Shown here: one piece after another, positions 42,375 through 50,799 of the stretch
How the letters are laid out: the number at the start of each line of letters is the position of its first letter
How positions within the stretch are numbered: the stretch's first letter is position 1
NCBI RefSeq assembly: GCF_965118125.1
Contig: NZ_OZ221288.1
Location: forward strand, 2,294,001 to 2,358,000
DNA length: 64,000 nucleotides
Reading direction: 5' to 3'
Source: Pararobbsia alpina_A
GTDB taxonomy: Bacteria > Pseudomonadota > Gammaproteobacteria > Burkholderiales > Burkholderiaceae
Program-made: the position numbers and the translations under genes
The notes under the pieces: model-generated
The model's database searches: none
What the model was told of the DNA's origin: nothing
The model's input: the letters and a program-made list of their open reading frames with translations, nothing else

Positions 42375-43292
42375 TCAGCGGCGGCAGGATGCGGGGCGCG
42401 CGTCCCGCATCACAAGATAGAGACCTGCCGCGGCGAGCGCCATGCCGGGCCACACCATTAAAGGGATGGGCTCGCCGAGCACGACACGCGCAATCAGCGC
42501 AGTCACGGGCGGCACGAGAAAGAACAATGCGGACACGCGTGACGCTTCGCCATATCGAAGCATCGTGAGCAGCAGCGTGATCGCGATGATCGAATTGAAG
42601 AGCACGAGATAAGAGAGTGATCCGATCAGGCCTGCGGTCCAGTCGATATGCATCGGCTCGAGCACCCATGCGAGCGGTGCAGCCACTGCAAGGCCAACCG
42701 AGTACTGAACGAGATTGCTCGTGACGGGATGGGTCTGCGTGCCAAAGCGCTTTTCCCAGAGCGTGCCGGCCGTCATGGCTGCGAGTGCAAGGACGGCAAA
42801 CGTCAGCCCGAGCGCTGATGTGACTTCAATCGATGAGCGCGCTACGATCACCCACGCAGCGCCCGTGACGCCGAGTGCAAGACCGGTCCAGCGTGCGAGG
42901 TCGACACGTTCCTTTGCGATCGCCGGTGCGAGCAGGCCGACCAGAATCGGCTGCTGAGAGGTGATCAAGGCAGCGGCGCCGGCGGACACGCCCAGTTTCA
43001 GGCTCAGATAGATAAACGAAAAATAGGCTGCCTGAATCAGCAGCCCGACCGTCGCGAGGTGAAGCCATGCGCGAGGCGAAGCGGGGAGTGCGGGCCGCAG
43101 CCACACCGCCGGCACGATCAGGATGCCGACGACACACGCGTACCGCAGCGCCAGAAATGTCAGCGGGTCCGCGTATTGAAGTCCGAGCTTGAGAAAGACA
43201 AAGCCGCTCGACCAAAGAAGCAGGAACAGGGCGGGCGCGGCTTTGAGCCAGCGAGGCTGCGTGTCGGCAGACAGCGAAGTAGCAGAGGACAT
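42375..43292 (-). CDS. EamA-family transporter (DMT superfamily)
   Basis: 305 residues with ten hydrophobic helices. Repeat 1 starts with LFLLLWSSGFVFLKLGLQYADPLTFLALRYA and repeat 2 with GTLWEKRFGTQTHPVTSNLVQYSVG. This is the RhaT/EamA exporter type; substrate unknown. It begins upstream of the hexanucleotide tract and ends near the VOC gene. No dedicated regulator is adjacent. Confidence 0.85.
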   Translation of the reverse strand: MSSATSLSADTQPRWLKAAPALFLLLWSSGFVFLKLGLQYADPLTFLALRYACVVGILIVPAVWLRPALPASPRAWLHLATVGLLIQAAYFSFIYLSLKLGVSAGAAALITSQQPILVGLLAPAIAKERVDLARWTGLALGVTGAAWVIVARSSIEVTSALGLTFAVLALAAMTAGTLWEKRFGTQTHPVTSNLVQYSVGLAVAAPLAWVLEPMHIDWTAGLIGSLSYLVLFNSIIAITLLLTMLRYGEASRVSALFFLVPPVTALIARVVLGEPIPLMVWPGMALAAAGLYLVMRDARPASCRR

Positions 43293-43456
43293 GGCCCGTT
43301 CGGCGATGGAGGTGGCTTTGTTTCTACCACTCCACGCCGCTGAGCGGAATACGTCTGACGCACAGTGTCGCGCTTGTTGTCGCGACGCTGTGGTGCGTTA
43401 TTCGCCGTCGGAGCCTCAGTCTGAGTCGGCTTAGGCTTCGACCTTAGCCTTGGCTT

Positions 43457-43510
43457 CAGCACCAGCACCAGCACCAGCACCAGCACCAGCACCAGCACCA
43501 GCACCAGCAC
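43457..43510. repeat. Hexanucleotide tract, nine CAGCAC units
   Basis: Nine perfect CAGCAC copies followed by two CCGCAC copies (43511-43522). It begins 18 bases beyond the stop of the glycine-rich gene in the direction of its transcription. In the alternative minus-strand frame it would encode Gly-Ala repeats. The same unit is found six times at 19123-19158. Confidence 0.95.
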
Positions 43511-43527
43511 CCGCACCCGCACTAGCC

Positions 43528-44700
43528 TTAGTGGCCGTGACCGCCACCGCCGCAACCGGCGCCGTGGCCACCCGATCCGTGGCCACCGCTCGATCCGCCC
43601 GCGCCACCGTTACCGCCAGTTCCGCCGCCCGAGCTGCCGCCGCCGCTGCCGTGACCGCTTCCGCCGCCGCTCGATCCACCGTTGCCGCCGTTACCGCCGG
43701 AGCCGCTGCCCGAACCGCCACCCGAGCCGCTGCCTCCAGGGCCGCCACTTCCGCCGCCGGAGCTACCGCCGTGGCCGCCCGAACCGCCGGCGCCACTGCC
43801 GCCCGTGCCGCCGGACGATCCACCGGAACTGCCGCCATTTCCACCGGCGCCGCCGCCTGCACCACCACCTGCGCCGCCGCCGGCACCGCCACCGGCGCCG
43901 CCACCGCTACCGCTACCGCCGGCACCTCCTGAGCCGCCGCCGCCGGAGCCGCCACCCGAACCACCGCCGCTGCCGCCGGAGCCACCTGAACCGCTTCCTC
44001 CCGACCCGCCTCCGGAGCCGCCGCCGTGTCCACCCGAGCCGCCGGAACCACTGCCTCCCGTTCCGCCGCCGGATCCACCGCCGCTGCCACCGGCGCCACC
44101 CGAGCCGCTGCCTCCCGATCCGCCACCCGAGCCACCACCATGTCCGCCCGAGCCACCTGAGCTGCTTCCGCCGGTTCCTCCACCGGAACCACCGCCTGTG
44201 CCGCCCGAACCACCCGAACCGCCGCCGCCCGTACCGCCGCCAGAGCCGCCACCGCTGCCGCCAGATCCACCTGTCCCGCCGCCGCTGCCGCCCGAACCGC
44301 CGCCTGCGCCGCCACCTGTACCGGATCCGGAACCGGCTGAGCCACCCGTGCTAGTGCCCTTCCCGGCACCGCCGCCGCCTGCGCCGCCTACAGCGGGCCC
44401 GTCGGTGCCGGCCGATCCCGCGCCGGATCCTGTGCCCGAGCCAGCCGCTCCGCCGGGCCCGGCGTTCTGAGCCAGCCCGCCGATCGCCGGGTCGCCGTCG
44501 CGCCCGTTATTGCAATACTTGTTGGTCGAGTGATAGCAATTGATGCCATTCGACTGGCTGCCTGTCGGCGTGGTTACCGTATCGGAAACATCGGCTTCCG
44601 AATCGGCTTGTGCGTAAGAGAAAACCGGAATCGTGGCAATAAGAAACACGCCCGCAATTCGGAAACTAATATTCACGAAAGTTTTACCAGTGACTCGCAT
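43528..44700 (-). CDS. Secreted glycine-rich repeat protein
   Basis: 390 residues. Signal peptide of about 31 residues (MRVTGKTFVNISFRIAGVFLIATIPVFSYAQA), then a short unique segment with NCYHSTNKYCNNGRDGDP holding two Cys, and from about residue 80 to the end almost pure Gly with Ser, Thr, Ala and His in GGSGGGTGGS-type repeats; the last residues are GCGGGGHGH. About two thirds of the mature protein is Gly. Export to the cell surface or periplasm is predicted. It resembles PE_PGRS-like or plant-type glycine-rich proteins only in composition. GGGGTGG precedes the start. A similar open frame exists on the opposite strand, but only this one has a signal peptide and ribosome site. Confidence 0.7.
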   Translation of the reverse strand: MRVTGKTFVNISFRIAGVFLIATIPVFSYAQADSEADVSDTVTTPTGSQSNGINCYHSTNKYCNNGRDGDPAIGGLAQNAGPGGAAGSGTGSGAGSAGTDGPAVGGAGGGGAGKGTSTGGSAGSGSGTGGGAGGGSGGSGGGTGGSGGSGGGSGGGTGGGGSGGSGGTGGGSGGGTGGSSSGGSGGHGGGSGGGSGGSGSGGAGGSGGGSGGGTGGSGSGGSGGHGGGSGGGSGGSGSGGSGGSGGGSGGGSGGGGSGGAGGSGSGGGAGGGAGGGAGGGAGGGAGGNGGSSGGSSGGTGGSGAGGSGGHGGSSGGGSGGPGGSGSGGGSGSGSGGNGGNGGSSGGGSGHGSGGGSSGGGTGGNGGAGGSSGGHGSGGHGAGCGGGGHGH

Positions 44701-45176
44701 CGTCCACCCCGCATTAAGTAATCAATACTTAGGCGTGAAGCGCGTAAGTAAATGACGCCCCATTCCTTTGCTCTGCTAATGAATTTGAGAGCGTCCTAAC
44801 AATGGCACGATGGGAAACACGGTCTGTGCGGTTCGCCACAGGAGTATCTGCTCGAACCCTAAAGCGGAGATTTGAACGGACGTCTGAAACGAAATTGTTT
44901 TTCTATTTGCCGGGTGTAAATGGTCTGATTTACTTTAAAAAAGCAGGAGGAACGATTCTTGAATAGTTATACAATTAACTAAACGCAGAGAAGCAGTTTG
45001 CGATTGGCGGAAAGGGGCGATAGATTGGCGTTTGTCGCGAATGCCGTGCTGTAAGGCTTCGCGCGACGTTTTGCTTACACGCCGTCCCCAATTGGACGCC
45101 GAAACGTGCCCTTCGTAAGGGGCGGCGGGCAGGATTCAGTGTTTCTACGGGGGAGTAAAAAGAATTTTTTTGGGCT
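44701..45176. other. AT-richer intergenic region with a palindrome, 476 bp
   Basis: No credible gene. Just upstream of the glycine-rich gene lies TAAGTA-ATCAA-TACTTA (44715-44731), a possible operator. The stretch 44880-44995 is distinctly AT-rich compared with the genome, including TTTACTTTAAAAAAGC and ATAGTTATACAATTAAC, and likely holds promoter elements for the gene to its left. Confidence 0.45.
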
Positions 45177-46367
45177 TTATTTGCCCGTTGGCAGCATGGC
45201 AACGAAGCAAGTGCCGTCGCGGGCCGACGAACTGACCTGCAAAGACCCTGCATGAGCGTTGACGATCTGCGCGCAGAGATACAGGCCGAGTCCTAAACCG
45301 GCCTCGCCTGAGTCCGTTTTCTCGCGAGCGCGGGGCTCGAAAATGCGCACGAGTTCATCTTGCGAGATCGGCGCACCGCGATTGGCGACGCGGATCACGA
45401 GCATGCCGCGCTCGAGATGGGCTTCGACCGTGACTCGCGAATCGGCCGCACTATAGACAAGCGCGTTTTCGACCAGGTTGGAGACCAGCTGCTGGACGCG
45501 CGTGCGGTCGCAGACCACTCGCCCGTCAACGGCAATCGAGCTGTCGATGACGCGCTGAGGGTGGCGCAGCCGATGGTCCGCCACGACGGCATCGAGCGCC
45601 TGTTCCATGCCCTCGACCGGCAGCTTGACGACTTCGATACCTGAGCCGAGCCGCGCCCAGGTGAAATCGATCACTTCGTCGATGCGCCGCCGCATGCGCT
45701 GTGTACCCGCGGTGAGCCGATCGTTGATCGATTGGACTTCGGGGTCCGAAGTGTGCGCGGCGAGGCTGCGCGCGATGCTGTCGACCGACTCGGCCTGTCC
45801 GCGCAGATCCTGCCCGAGCAGCGCGAGGTACTCGTCGCGGAGCGCCGAATTGGCACGCTGAACCGGTCGCCCGGTTTCGGCCGCCGGTTCGCGTGCTTCG
45901 CTGTCGAGCTGCAGGGCGATCAGTTCTGCGAACAGCGTGAACATGGCAACGGTCCGGGTGTCGGAGACGACCGCGGGGCGCGGGTCGACCGCGCAGAGAT
46001 TGCCGAAGTATTCGCCGCTCGGCAGGATGATCGGCACCGAGATATAGCTTTCGATGTGATAAATGCGCGGCGTGGGGTGGTCGCGGTAGATCGGATCGTT
46101 GGTCGCGTGGTCGATGACCACGGGGCGCCGGGCGGCGCGAGACTCCAGGCACAGCGTGGTCGAAATATCGAGCTTGCCGCCTGGCCGGAGGCCGAAGTTG
46201 ATGTTGTCCTGAACGGCGCAGGCCGTCCATGAGCTATCGGTGACGCGCGCCACGGCGGCAAAACCCAGTCCCGTGTGCTTGCAGATGACTCGAAGCATCG
46301 CCGGCACCACGCTGATGCGATTCACTGCCGCGACATCGCGAGCGATGGCTTCGTCACCTTCGTTCAT
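45177..46367 (-). CDS. GAF-domain histidine kinase homologue lacking the phospho-acceptor His
   Basis: 396 residues, soluble. GAF domain about 20-160 (VICKHTGLGFAAVARV, SYISVPIILPSGEYFGNLCAVD); a dimerisation helix pair about 175-235; HATPase about 265-395 with the N-box NLVENALVYS and G2-like AGLGLGLYLCAQIV. In the H-box, where relatives have LGHDLRNP, this protein reads LGQDLRGQ: Gln186 replaces His, and the following NP is lost. The G1 box is VANRGAPI, with Asn at the usual Asp position. Predicted pseudokinase or ATP-binding signalling partner. No response regulator is adjacent. Confidence 0.8.
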   Translation of the reverse strand: MNEGDEAIARDVAAVNRISVVPAMLRVICKHTGLGFAAVARVTDSSWTACAVQDNINFGLRPGGKLDISTTLCLESRAARRPVVIDHATNDPIYRDHPTPRIYHIESYISVPIILPSGEYFGNLCAVDPRPAVVSDTRTVAMFTLFAELIALQLDSEAREPAAETGRPVQRANSALRDEYLALLGQDLRGQAESVDSIARSLAAHTSDPEVQSINDRLTAGTQRMRRRIDEVIDFTWARLGSGIEVVKLPVEGMEQALDAVVADHRLRHPQRVIDSSIAVDGRVVCDRTRVQQLVSNLVENALVYSAADSRVTVEAHLERGMLVIRVANRGAPISQDELVRIFEPRAREKTDSGEAGLGLGLYLCAQIVNAHAGSLQVSSSARDGTCFVAMLPTGK

Positions 46368-46628
46368 GGGCGGGCCGCCTCCCGGGCCGTCTACAGTCCG
46401 ATCCCGGTCATGCTAACCCACAAAATGAAAAACGCGCGCGGCGACCTCGAGGGCCGCTCCGCGCGCGCAACAGCTGTTTTAACGTGCTGTGCAAGACGTT
46501 CTTCAACGTTTGCGCACCACGGACTCACCACGTACTTGTTACAGGTCTCCGTCAAGACGGAGAGGACCTACGAAGGCCGACCGCGGCGGCGCAACATCGC
46601 AGCCGGGTCGTTGTGCCCGTCCGATCTC

Positions 46629-47687
46629 TTAAGCCGTTTCGAGCGCCGGGTAGTCCGTATAGCCCAGCGTGCCCTTGGCGTAGAACGTTTCGGCAACCCA
46701 CTTGTTCAGGGGGGCGTCGCGCTCGAGGCGTACCGGCAGATCCGGATTCGAAATGAACAGCTTGCCGAATGCCACGGCATCCGCGTCGCCGCTATCGAGC
46801 AGTTGCTGCGCAGTGGCCTTCGTCAGCGATTCGTTCGCGACATACACGCCGCCGAACAGCTTCTTGAGCTGCGGTCCGAGGCTGTCTTCGCCGATCGCTT
46901 CACGAGCGCAGATAAAGGCGATCTTGCGCTTGCCGAGTTCCTTTGCGACGTAGCCGAACGTGCCGATCGGGTCCGAATCACCCATCGAGTGAGCATCGCG
47001 GCGCGGTGCAAGGTGCATACCGACACGATCGGCGCCCCAGACTTCGATGGCCGCGTCCGTGACTTCGAGCAGCAGACGTGCACGGTTCTCGATCGAGCCG
47101 CCGTACGCGTCGGTGCGCTGGTTCGTGCTGTCCTGCAGGAACTGGTCGAGCAGATAGCCGTTTGCGCCGTGGATTTCGACGCCGTCAAAGCCGGCCTTCT
47201 TGGCGTTTTCCGCGCCCTTGCGATAGGCCGCGACGATGCCCGGGATCTCGGTGAGGTCGAGGGCGCGCGGCGTCACGAACGCCTTTTCCGGACGCACGAG
47301 GCTGACATGGCCCTGAGCAGCGATCGCGCTCGGCGCAACCGGCAGTTCGCCGTCGAGGTAGACGGGGTCCGAGATGCGGCCCACGTGCCACAGTTGCAGG
47401 AAGATCTTGCCGCCGGCTTCATGCACGGCTTGCGTCGTGAGCTTCCACCCTTCGACTTGTTCGTCGTTCCAGATTCCCGGCGTATCGGGGTAGCCGACGC
47501 CTTGCGGAGTGACCGACGTGGCTTCCGACAGGATCAGGCCGGCCGATGCACGTTCGCGGTAGTACTGCGCCATCAGCGCGTTGGGAACGCGTGCGTCGAC
47601 AGCGCGGGTGCGCGTCAGCGGCGCCATGAAGATGCGGTTCTTGAGCGTGAGGTCGCCGATCTGGATCGGATCGAAAAGATTGGGCAT
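46629..47687 (-). CDS. nemA: Ene-reductase, Old Yellow Enzyme family (NemA-like)
   Basis: 352 residues. FMN-binding beta barrel with LFDPIQIGDLTLKNRIFMAPLTRTRA at the start, LWHVGRISDP, and the catalytic His/Asn pair in GVEIHGANGYLLDQFLQDSTNQRTDAYGGS. It reduces activated alkenes such as N-ethylmaleimide and maleimide-like electrophiles with NADPH. An arsR-family gene lies directly upstream on the same strand (50 bases), as in electrophile-responsive nem-type operons. It is one of three OYE genes in the window. Confidence 0.9.
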   Translation of the reverse strand: MPNLFDPIQIGDLTLKNRIFMAPLTRTRAVDARVPNALMAQYYRERASAGLILSEATSVTPQGVGYPDTPGIWNDEQVEGWKLTTQAVHEAGGKIFLQLWHVGRISDPVYLDGELPVAPSAIAAQGHVSLVRPEKAFVTPRALDLTEIPGIVAAYRKGAENAKKAGFDGVEIHGANGYLLDQFLQDSTNQRTDAYGGSIENRARLLLEVTDAAIEVWGADRVGMHLAPRRDAHSMGDSDPIGTFGYVAKELGKRKIAFICAREAIGEDSLGPQLKKLFGGVYVANESLTKATAQQLLDSGDADAVAFGKLFISNPDLPVRLERDAPLNKWVAETFYAKGTLGYTDYPALETA

Positions 47688-47737
47688 GAGATCTACCTAT
47701 GTAAGCAGCTGGGGCGCGGAGGGCTCGAAGAGCCGAG

Positions 47738-48043
47738 TCAGAGTTCGTTGCCCAACGTGGCAAGAAAGGCCTGAATCGTTTCTTCGTTTCGCTTGAAGTA
47801 CACCCACTGTCCGATGCGTTGTGTCGTCACAAGGCCCGCGCGCTGCAGCGTCGCGAGGTGTGCCGACACCGTCGATTGCGACAGGCTGCAGCGGCAATCG
47901 AACTGCCCGGCGCAGACGCCGTGCGTGAACGAATGGGGCTGTTGCGCCTGTTCCGGGAAATACCGCTCGGGCTCTTTGAGCCATTGCAGGATTTCGCGGC
48001 GCACCGGGTTCGCCAGTGCCTTGTGAATCGCGTCGATGTCCAT
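47738..48043 (-). CDS. ArsR-family regulator with three cysteines
   Basis: 101 residues from the ATG at 48043; a TTG five codons earlier is possible. The winged helix fold is DIDAIHKALANPVRREILQWL and SLSQSTVSAHLATLQRAGLV. Cys44, Cys50 and Cys52 are clustered in CAGQFDCRC just before the recognition helix, the position where thiol- or metal-sensing ArsR proteins carry ligands. With nemA downstream, an electrophile- or thiol-sensing role is likely, though metal sensing is not excluded. The candidate operator is at 48179-48220. Confidence 0.82.
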   Translation of the reverse strand: MDIDAIHKALANPVRREILQWLKEPERYFPEQAQQPHSFTHGVCAGQFDCRCSLSQSTVSAHLATLQRAGLVTTQRIGQWVYFKRNEETIQAFLATLGNEL

Positions 48044-48178
48044 CGGTCGTGGGGCCAAAGCGCAAGCTGAGGTAGATCGGGGTAGGTAAGGAGGCCCAAC
48101 CGCAGGGCCAGCCGTCTGGACTGAACTGCGGTGACCGACACCTTACTTCACCCGATCCGCCGACGCGAGCGCCAACGT

Positions 48179-48220
48179 ATATCGTCTAAGTTCGAATCTT
48201 ATATCGGAAAAAGACGATAT
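48179..48220. promoter_or_regulatory. Candidate ArsR operator, 9-bp inverted repeat
   Basis: ATATCGTCT (48179-48187) and AGACGATAT (48212-48220) are perfect inverted arms 24 bases apart, with a further ATATCGG at 48201. They lie about 140 bases upstream of the arsR start. ArsR-family sites are often such imperfect AT-rich inverted repeats, so autoregulation is plausible. Confidence 0.55.
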
Positions 48221-48329
48221 GGAAGTTTGACCGCATTCGGGGTGGGGGGATTGCGGGGAGGGGGCTGTGTGCGGCTCATGCCGCCGGCTTCCTCGTTTTC
48301 GCGTGGATTGGCTATATCGATACGCTTTA

Positions 48330-48352
48330 AAGGTGTATAACGTATACACCTT
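48330..48352. promoter_or_regulatory. NsrR-type box upstream of the tehA-like gene
   Basis: Arms AAGGTGTAT (48330-48338) and ATACACCTT (48344-48352) are perfectly complementary around 5 bases, 23 bp in total. The layout matches the box before nnrS (50800-50822) and the known NsrR pattern AAGATGYAT-N5-ATRCATCTT. Repression relieved by nitric oxide is inferred. Confidence 0.8.
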
Positions 48353-48468
48353 AAATGGCGCGCGAGCGACGTCGCATACCGACGCGCGCGATCCCTCAAC
48401 GCCAAGCTCCAACGCGCGGAGCGATGACAGGAACCGAGACGACGCATCGCGCGACACCGTCTTAGCTT

Positions 48469-49509
48469 ATGGAAGCTCACGCCAACGATCGCGGTCAGTC
48501 AAAGTCTCTCGTTTCCCCTTCGCCGATCACTCGAGATCATTCCAGCAGAACCCGGGCAACCCGGAGCGTCACCGACGCCGGCGTGCCGGCCGCGTTGCTG
48601 AGTATGGTGCTTGGCCTTGCCAATGTCGGTCAGGCATGGCGCTTCGGGAGTCGCCTTTGGCAGATTCCGCCCTCCGTCGGCACGGTCGTACTGGCTTGCA
48701 CCGTGCTGTTATGGGTCGCACTCGTGCTCGCGTATCTGGCGCACGCCACCCGATTCCCCTCGAGGGCGGCACAGGAGTGCCGTCACCCCATTGCAGGAGG
48801 CACGCCCGCACTGCTGGGAATTTCGACCTTTTTGGTGGCGCAAGCAGTTCTCCCGCTTTCGCGCACCTTCGCCATTGTCTTGACGGTTGGCGGACTGGTC
48901 ATGCACCTCGCATTCTCAATCTGGCACACGGGTGCGCTATGGCAAGGCGGACGCCAGACTACGGACACTGCGCCCACCGTATATCTCCCCACGGTTGCGG
49001 GGAATTTCACCGGGGCCGCGGCGCTGGCCGCGCTCGGTTGCGAGCAATGGGCGTGGTTGCTCTTTGGTGCGGGTGTGTTTTCTTGGCTCGCTCTGGAGCC
49101 ACTCGTGATCAAGCGGCTATGGCATAGCGAGCCTGTCCCGGTTGCGCAACGACCGATGATCGGTATCCAGTTTGCGCCGCCCGCGGTCTGTGCATCGGCG
49201 TTGATGGTGATTCAGCCCCACTGCGTTGCACCGTGGCCCGTGATGTTGCTGGGCTACGCACTGTTCCAGATGGCGGTGGCGTTGCGTCTTCGCCGCTGGC
49301 TCGGAAAACAAGCCTTTGCGCTTTCGTGGTGGGCTTACGCTTTCGGTACGACCTCGGCCACGCTCGTCAGCATCAAGCTCGCGATCAATGGGGAGCCGGT
49401 GTCGAAGACCCTGGCATTTCCCTTGTTTGTCGGCGCGAACGTACTCATCGGATATCTCTGCGTACGGAGCGCGACAAACGCAGTGTTGTCGGCGTTCGCT
49501 CGCCGCTGA
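48469..49509 (+). CDS. tehA: TehA/SLAC1-family transporter
   Basis: 346 residues, with about ten transmembrane helices following a soluble N-terminal 40 residues. Characteristic stretches: PAALLSMVLGLANVGQAWR, TVYLPTVAGNFTGAAALAALG and WLALEPLVIKRLW. The family includes the tellurite-resistance TehA and anion channels (TDT family). The ATG at 48469 has no strong ribosome site; the first conserved residues begin near 40, so a later start is possible. An NsrR box lies 117 bases upstream, linking it to nitrosative stress along with nnrS. Convergent with nnrS. The exact anion is unknown. Confidence 0.78.
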   Translation: MEAHANDRGQSKSLVSPSPITRDHSSRTRATRSVTDAGVPAALLSMVLGLANVGQAWRFGSRLWQIPPSVGTVVLACTVLLWVALVLAYLAHATRFPSRAAQECRHPIAGGTPALLGISTFLVAQAVLPLSRTFAIVLTVGGLVMHLAFSIWHTGALWQGGRQTTDTAPTVYLPTVAGNFTGAAALAALGCEQWAWLLFGAGVFSWLALEPLVIKRLWHSEPVPVAQRPMIGIQFAPPAVCASALMVIQPHCVAPWPVMLLGYALFQMAVALRLRRWLGKQAFALSWWAYAFGTTSATLVSIKLAINGEPVSKTLAFPLFVGANVLIGYLCVRSATNAVLSAFARR

Positions 49510-49539
49510 AAAAGCAGCGGGATCGGTGGCATCGGCCAG

Positions 49540-50757
49540 TTAGCCGGGCTTTCCGTCGGCACGTGGGCGGCAGAGCGCGCGCGCATAGCCGAAGACATAG
49601 ATCGCGAACGCCAGGATCCAGCACGCTCCCGCTATGTCGATCCACGCAAGGTAGAGACTCGGCACAAGAATCGGCCCAAAAACTCGGGCGACCGCACCCA
49701 TCATCACCAATTGGTACGAGCCCATGTCCTTGCGGCTCGCAATCAGGGGGAGGCCGGTGTGCCCGCGCGCTGTGCGCGTGATCATGGCAATGATTGCGCC
49801 GCCGATGGCTCCAAACGTGAACGCATGGATGGCGAGAGTATGGCTGACGATGCCCAGCTGACAGAGCGCCAGAAGCAGATAGGCAATGGGAATCCACGCA
49901 TAGGCCTGATGCAGCACACCCAGAATTGGCGGTCGTTGCGCGCGCCAGGACCGCCAGCCGATCATCCGTACGAGATGCACCAGGAACGCGGCGAGCGCCA
50001 AGGCAAACACCAGCAGAGGGTGAAGGTGCAGCGCATCGGAGAACGAAGCAAGAAGGGTAAAGACGGGTACCGCGAATTCGACGGGACGCCACCGGCGTGC
50101 CACAAACCCGGGAATGGCATTGGCCGTGAACATCGGGATCACTCGGCCTCCGATCACCGAGACGAACAGCGTCACGATGCCGATCGCCGCGTAGATACAG
50201 CGTAGTGCGTGATCAACGCTGCTCTCCCAGATGTAGAAGTGGAACAACGCATTGAGAGAACCAAAGGCGAGCAACAGGAACGCGAGGAATTCGTTTCGCT
50301 TGTTGCCGGCCTTGCGCAATGTGTGAAGCACCGCGAACGCGGCGCAGGGTAGAAAGGCCAGGTCTGCGATCACCGCCGGCACAACAGGGCCGGTCCACAC
50401 AAGAACTCGAGCAACGACCCAGAGCGCAACGAGTGCGGCCAGCTTACCGCCCTTTATCGTCTGGAGTCCGGTCCATGCGCGTACGGCAGTCAAAAGGAAT
50501 CCGACGACGACGGCTGCGGCAAAGCCGAAGATCATCTCGTGCGCATGCCATGCGACAGGTGCGATCGCCGGAAGATAGTCTCCCGGGCTCAGCGCGCCTC
50601 GAAGCACTGCGAGCCAGAGAGCGATTGCCACGACGCCGAACGCGGCACCGGCCAGATACAGGGGTCGAAAGCCCAAATCGAACAAGGCGAATGAACGGCG
50701 AGGGCCATACGGCCCGGGAAGATCAACGTATGTCTGACGCGGGGCGTGGGTCTTCAT
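49540..50757 (-). CDS. nnrS: NnrS heme-copper membrane protein
   Basis: 405 residues and about 12 transmembrane helices. Family pattern: FALFDLGFRPLYLAGAAFGVVAI, then APVAWHAHEMIFGFAAAVVVGFLLTAVRAWTG, and RVIPMFTANAIPG. NnrS reduces damage caused by nitric oxide to metabolism. Several conserved His residues (WHAHEM) fit heme/copper binding. I chose the ATG at 50757; an ATG at 50766 is 9 bases earlier. The NsrR-type box lies just upstream (50800-50822). Confidence 0.87.
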   Translation of the reverse strand: MKTHAPRQTYVDLPGPYGPRRSFALFDLGFRPLYLAGAAFGVVAIALWLAVLRGALSPGDYLPAIAPVAWHAHEMIFGFAAAVVVGFLLTAVRAWTGLQTIKGGKLAALVALWVVARVLVWTGPVVPAVIADLAFLPCAAFAVLHTLRKAGNKRNEFLAFLLLAFGSLNALFHFYIWESSVDHALRCIYAAIGIVTLFVSVIGGRVIPMFTANAIPGFVARRWRPVEFAVPVFTLLASFSDALHLHPLLVFALALAAFLVHLVRMIGWRSWRAQRPPILGVLHQAYAWIPIAYLLLALCQLGIVSHTLAIHAFTFGAIGGAIIAMITRTARGHTGLPLIASRKDMGSYQLVMMGAVARVFGPILVPSLYLAWIDIAGACWILAFAIYVFGYARALCRPRADGKPG

Positions 50758-50799
50758 AAATGTCATTGTCCATTGCAAGATCGGCCGCATTGGCGTAAT

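Noticed and set aside
43431..44369. Alternative minus-strand frame continuing into the CAGCAC tract as Gly-Ala repeats
   Set aside because: No start signal, Ala/Val-rich random composition over the repeat, and it conflicts with the frame that carries the signal peptide.
43682..44470. Long plus-strand open frame encoding a Pro-rich protein opposite the glycine-rich gene
   Set aside because: It is the complement of GGN codons, has no ribosome site or signal, and would be nearly pure Pro/Leu/Glu. The minus-strand reading has a signal peptide and ribosome site.
48188..48200. tRNA-like GTTCGAATC segment
   Set aside because: Only the T-loop-like bases are present; no acceptor stem or anticodon arm, and the segment is part of the ArsR inverted repeat.
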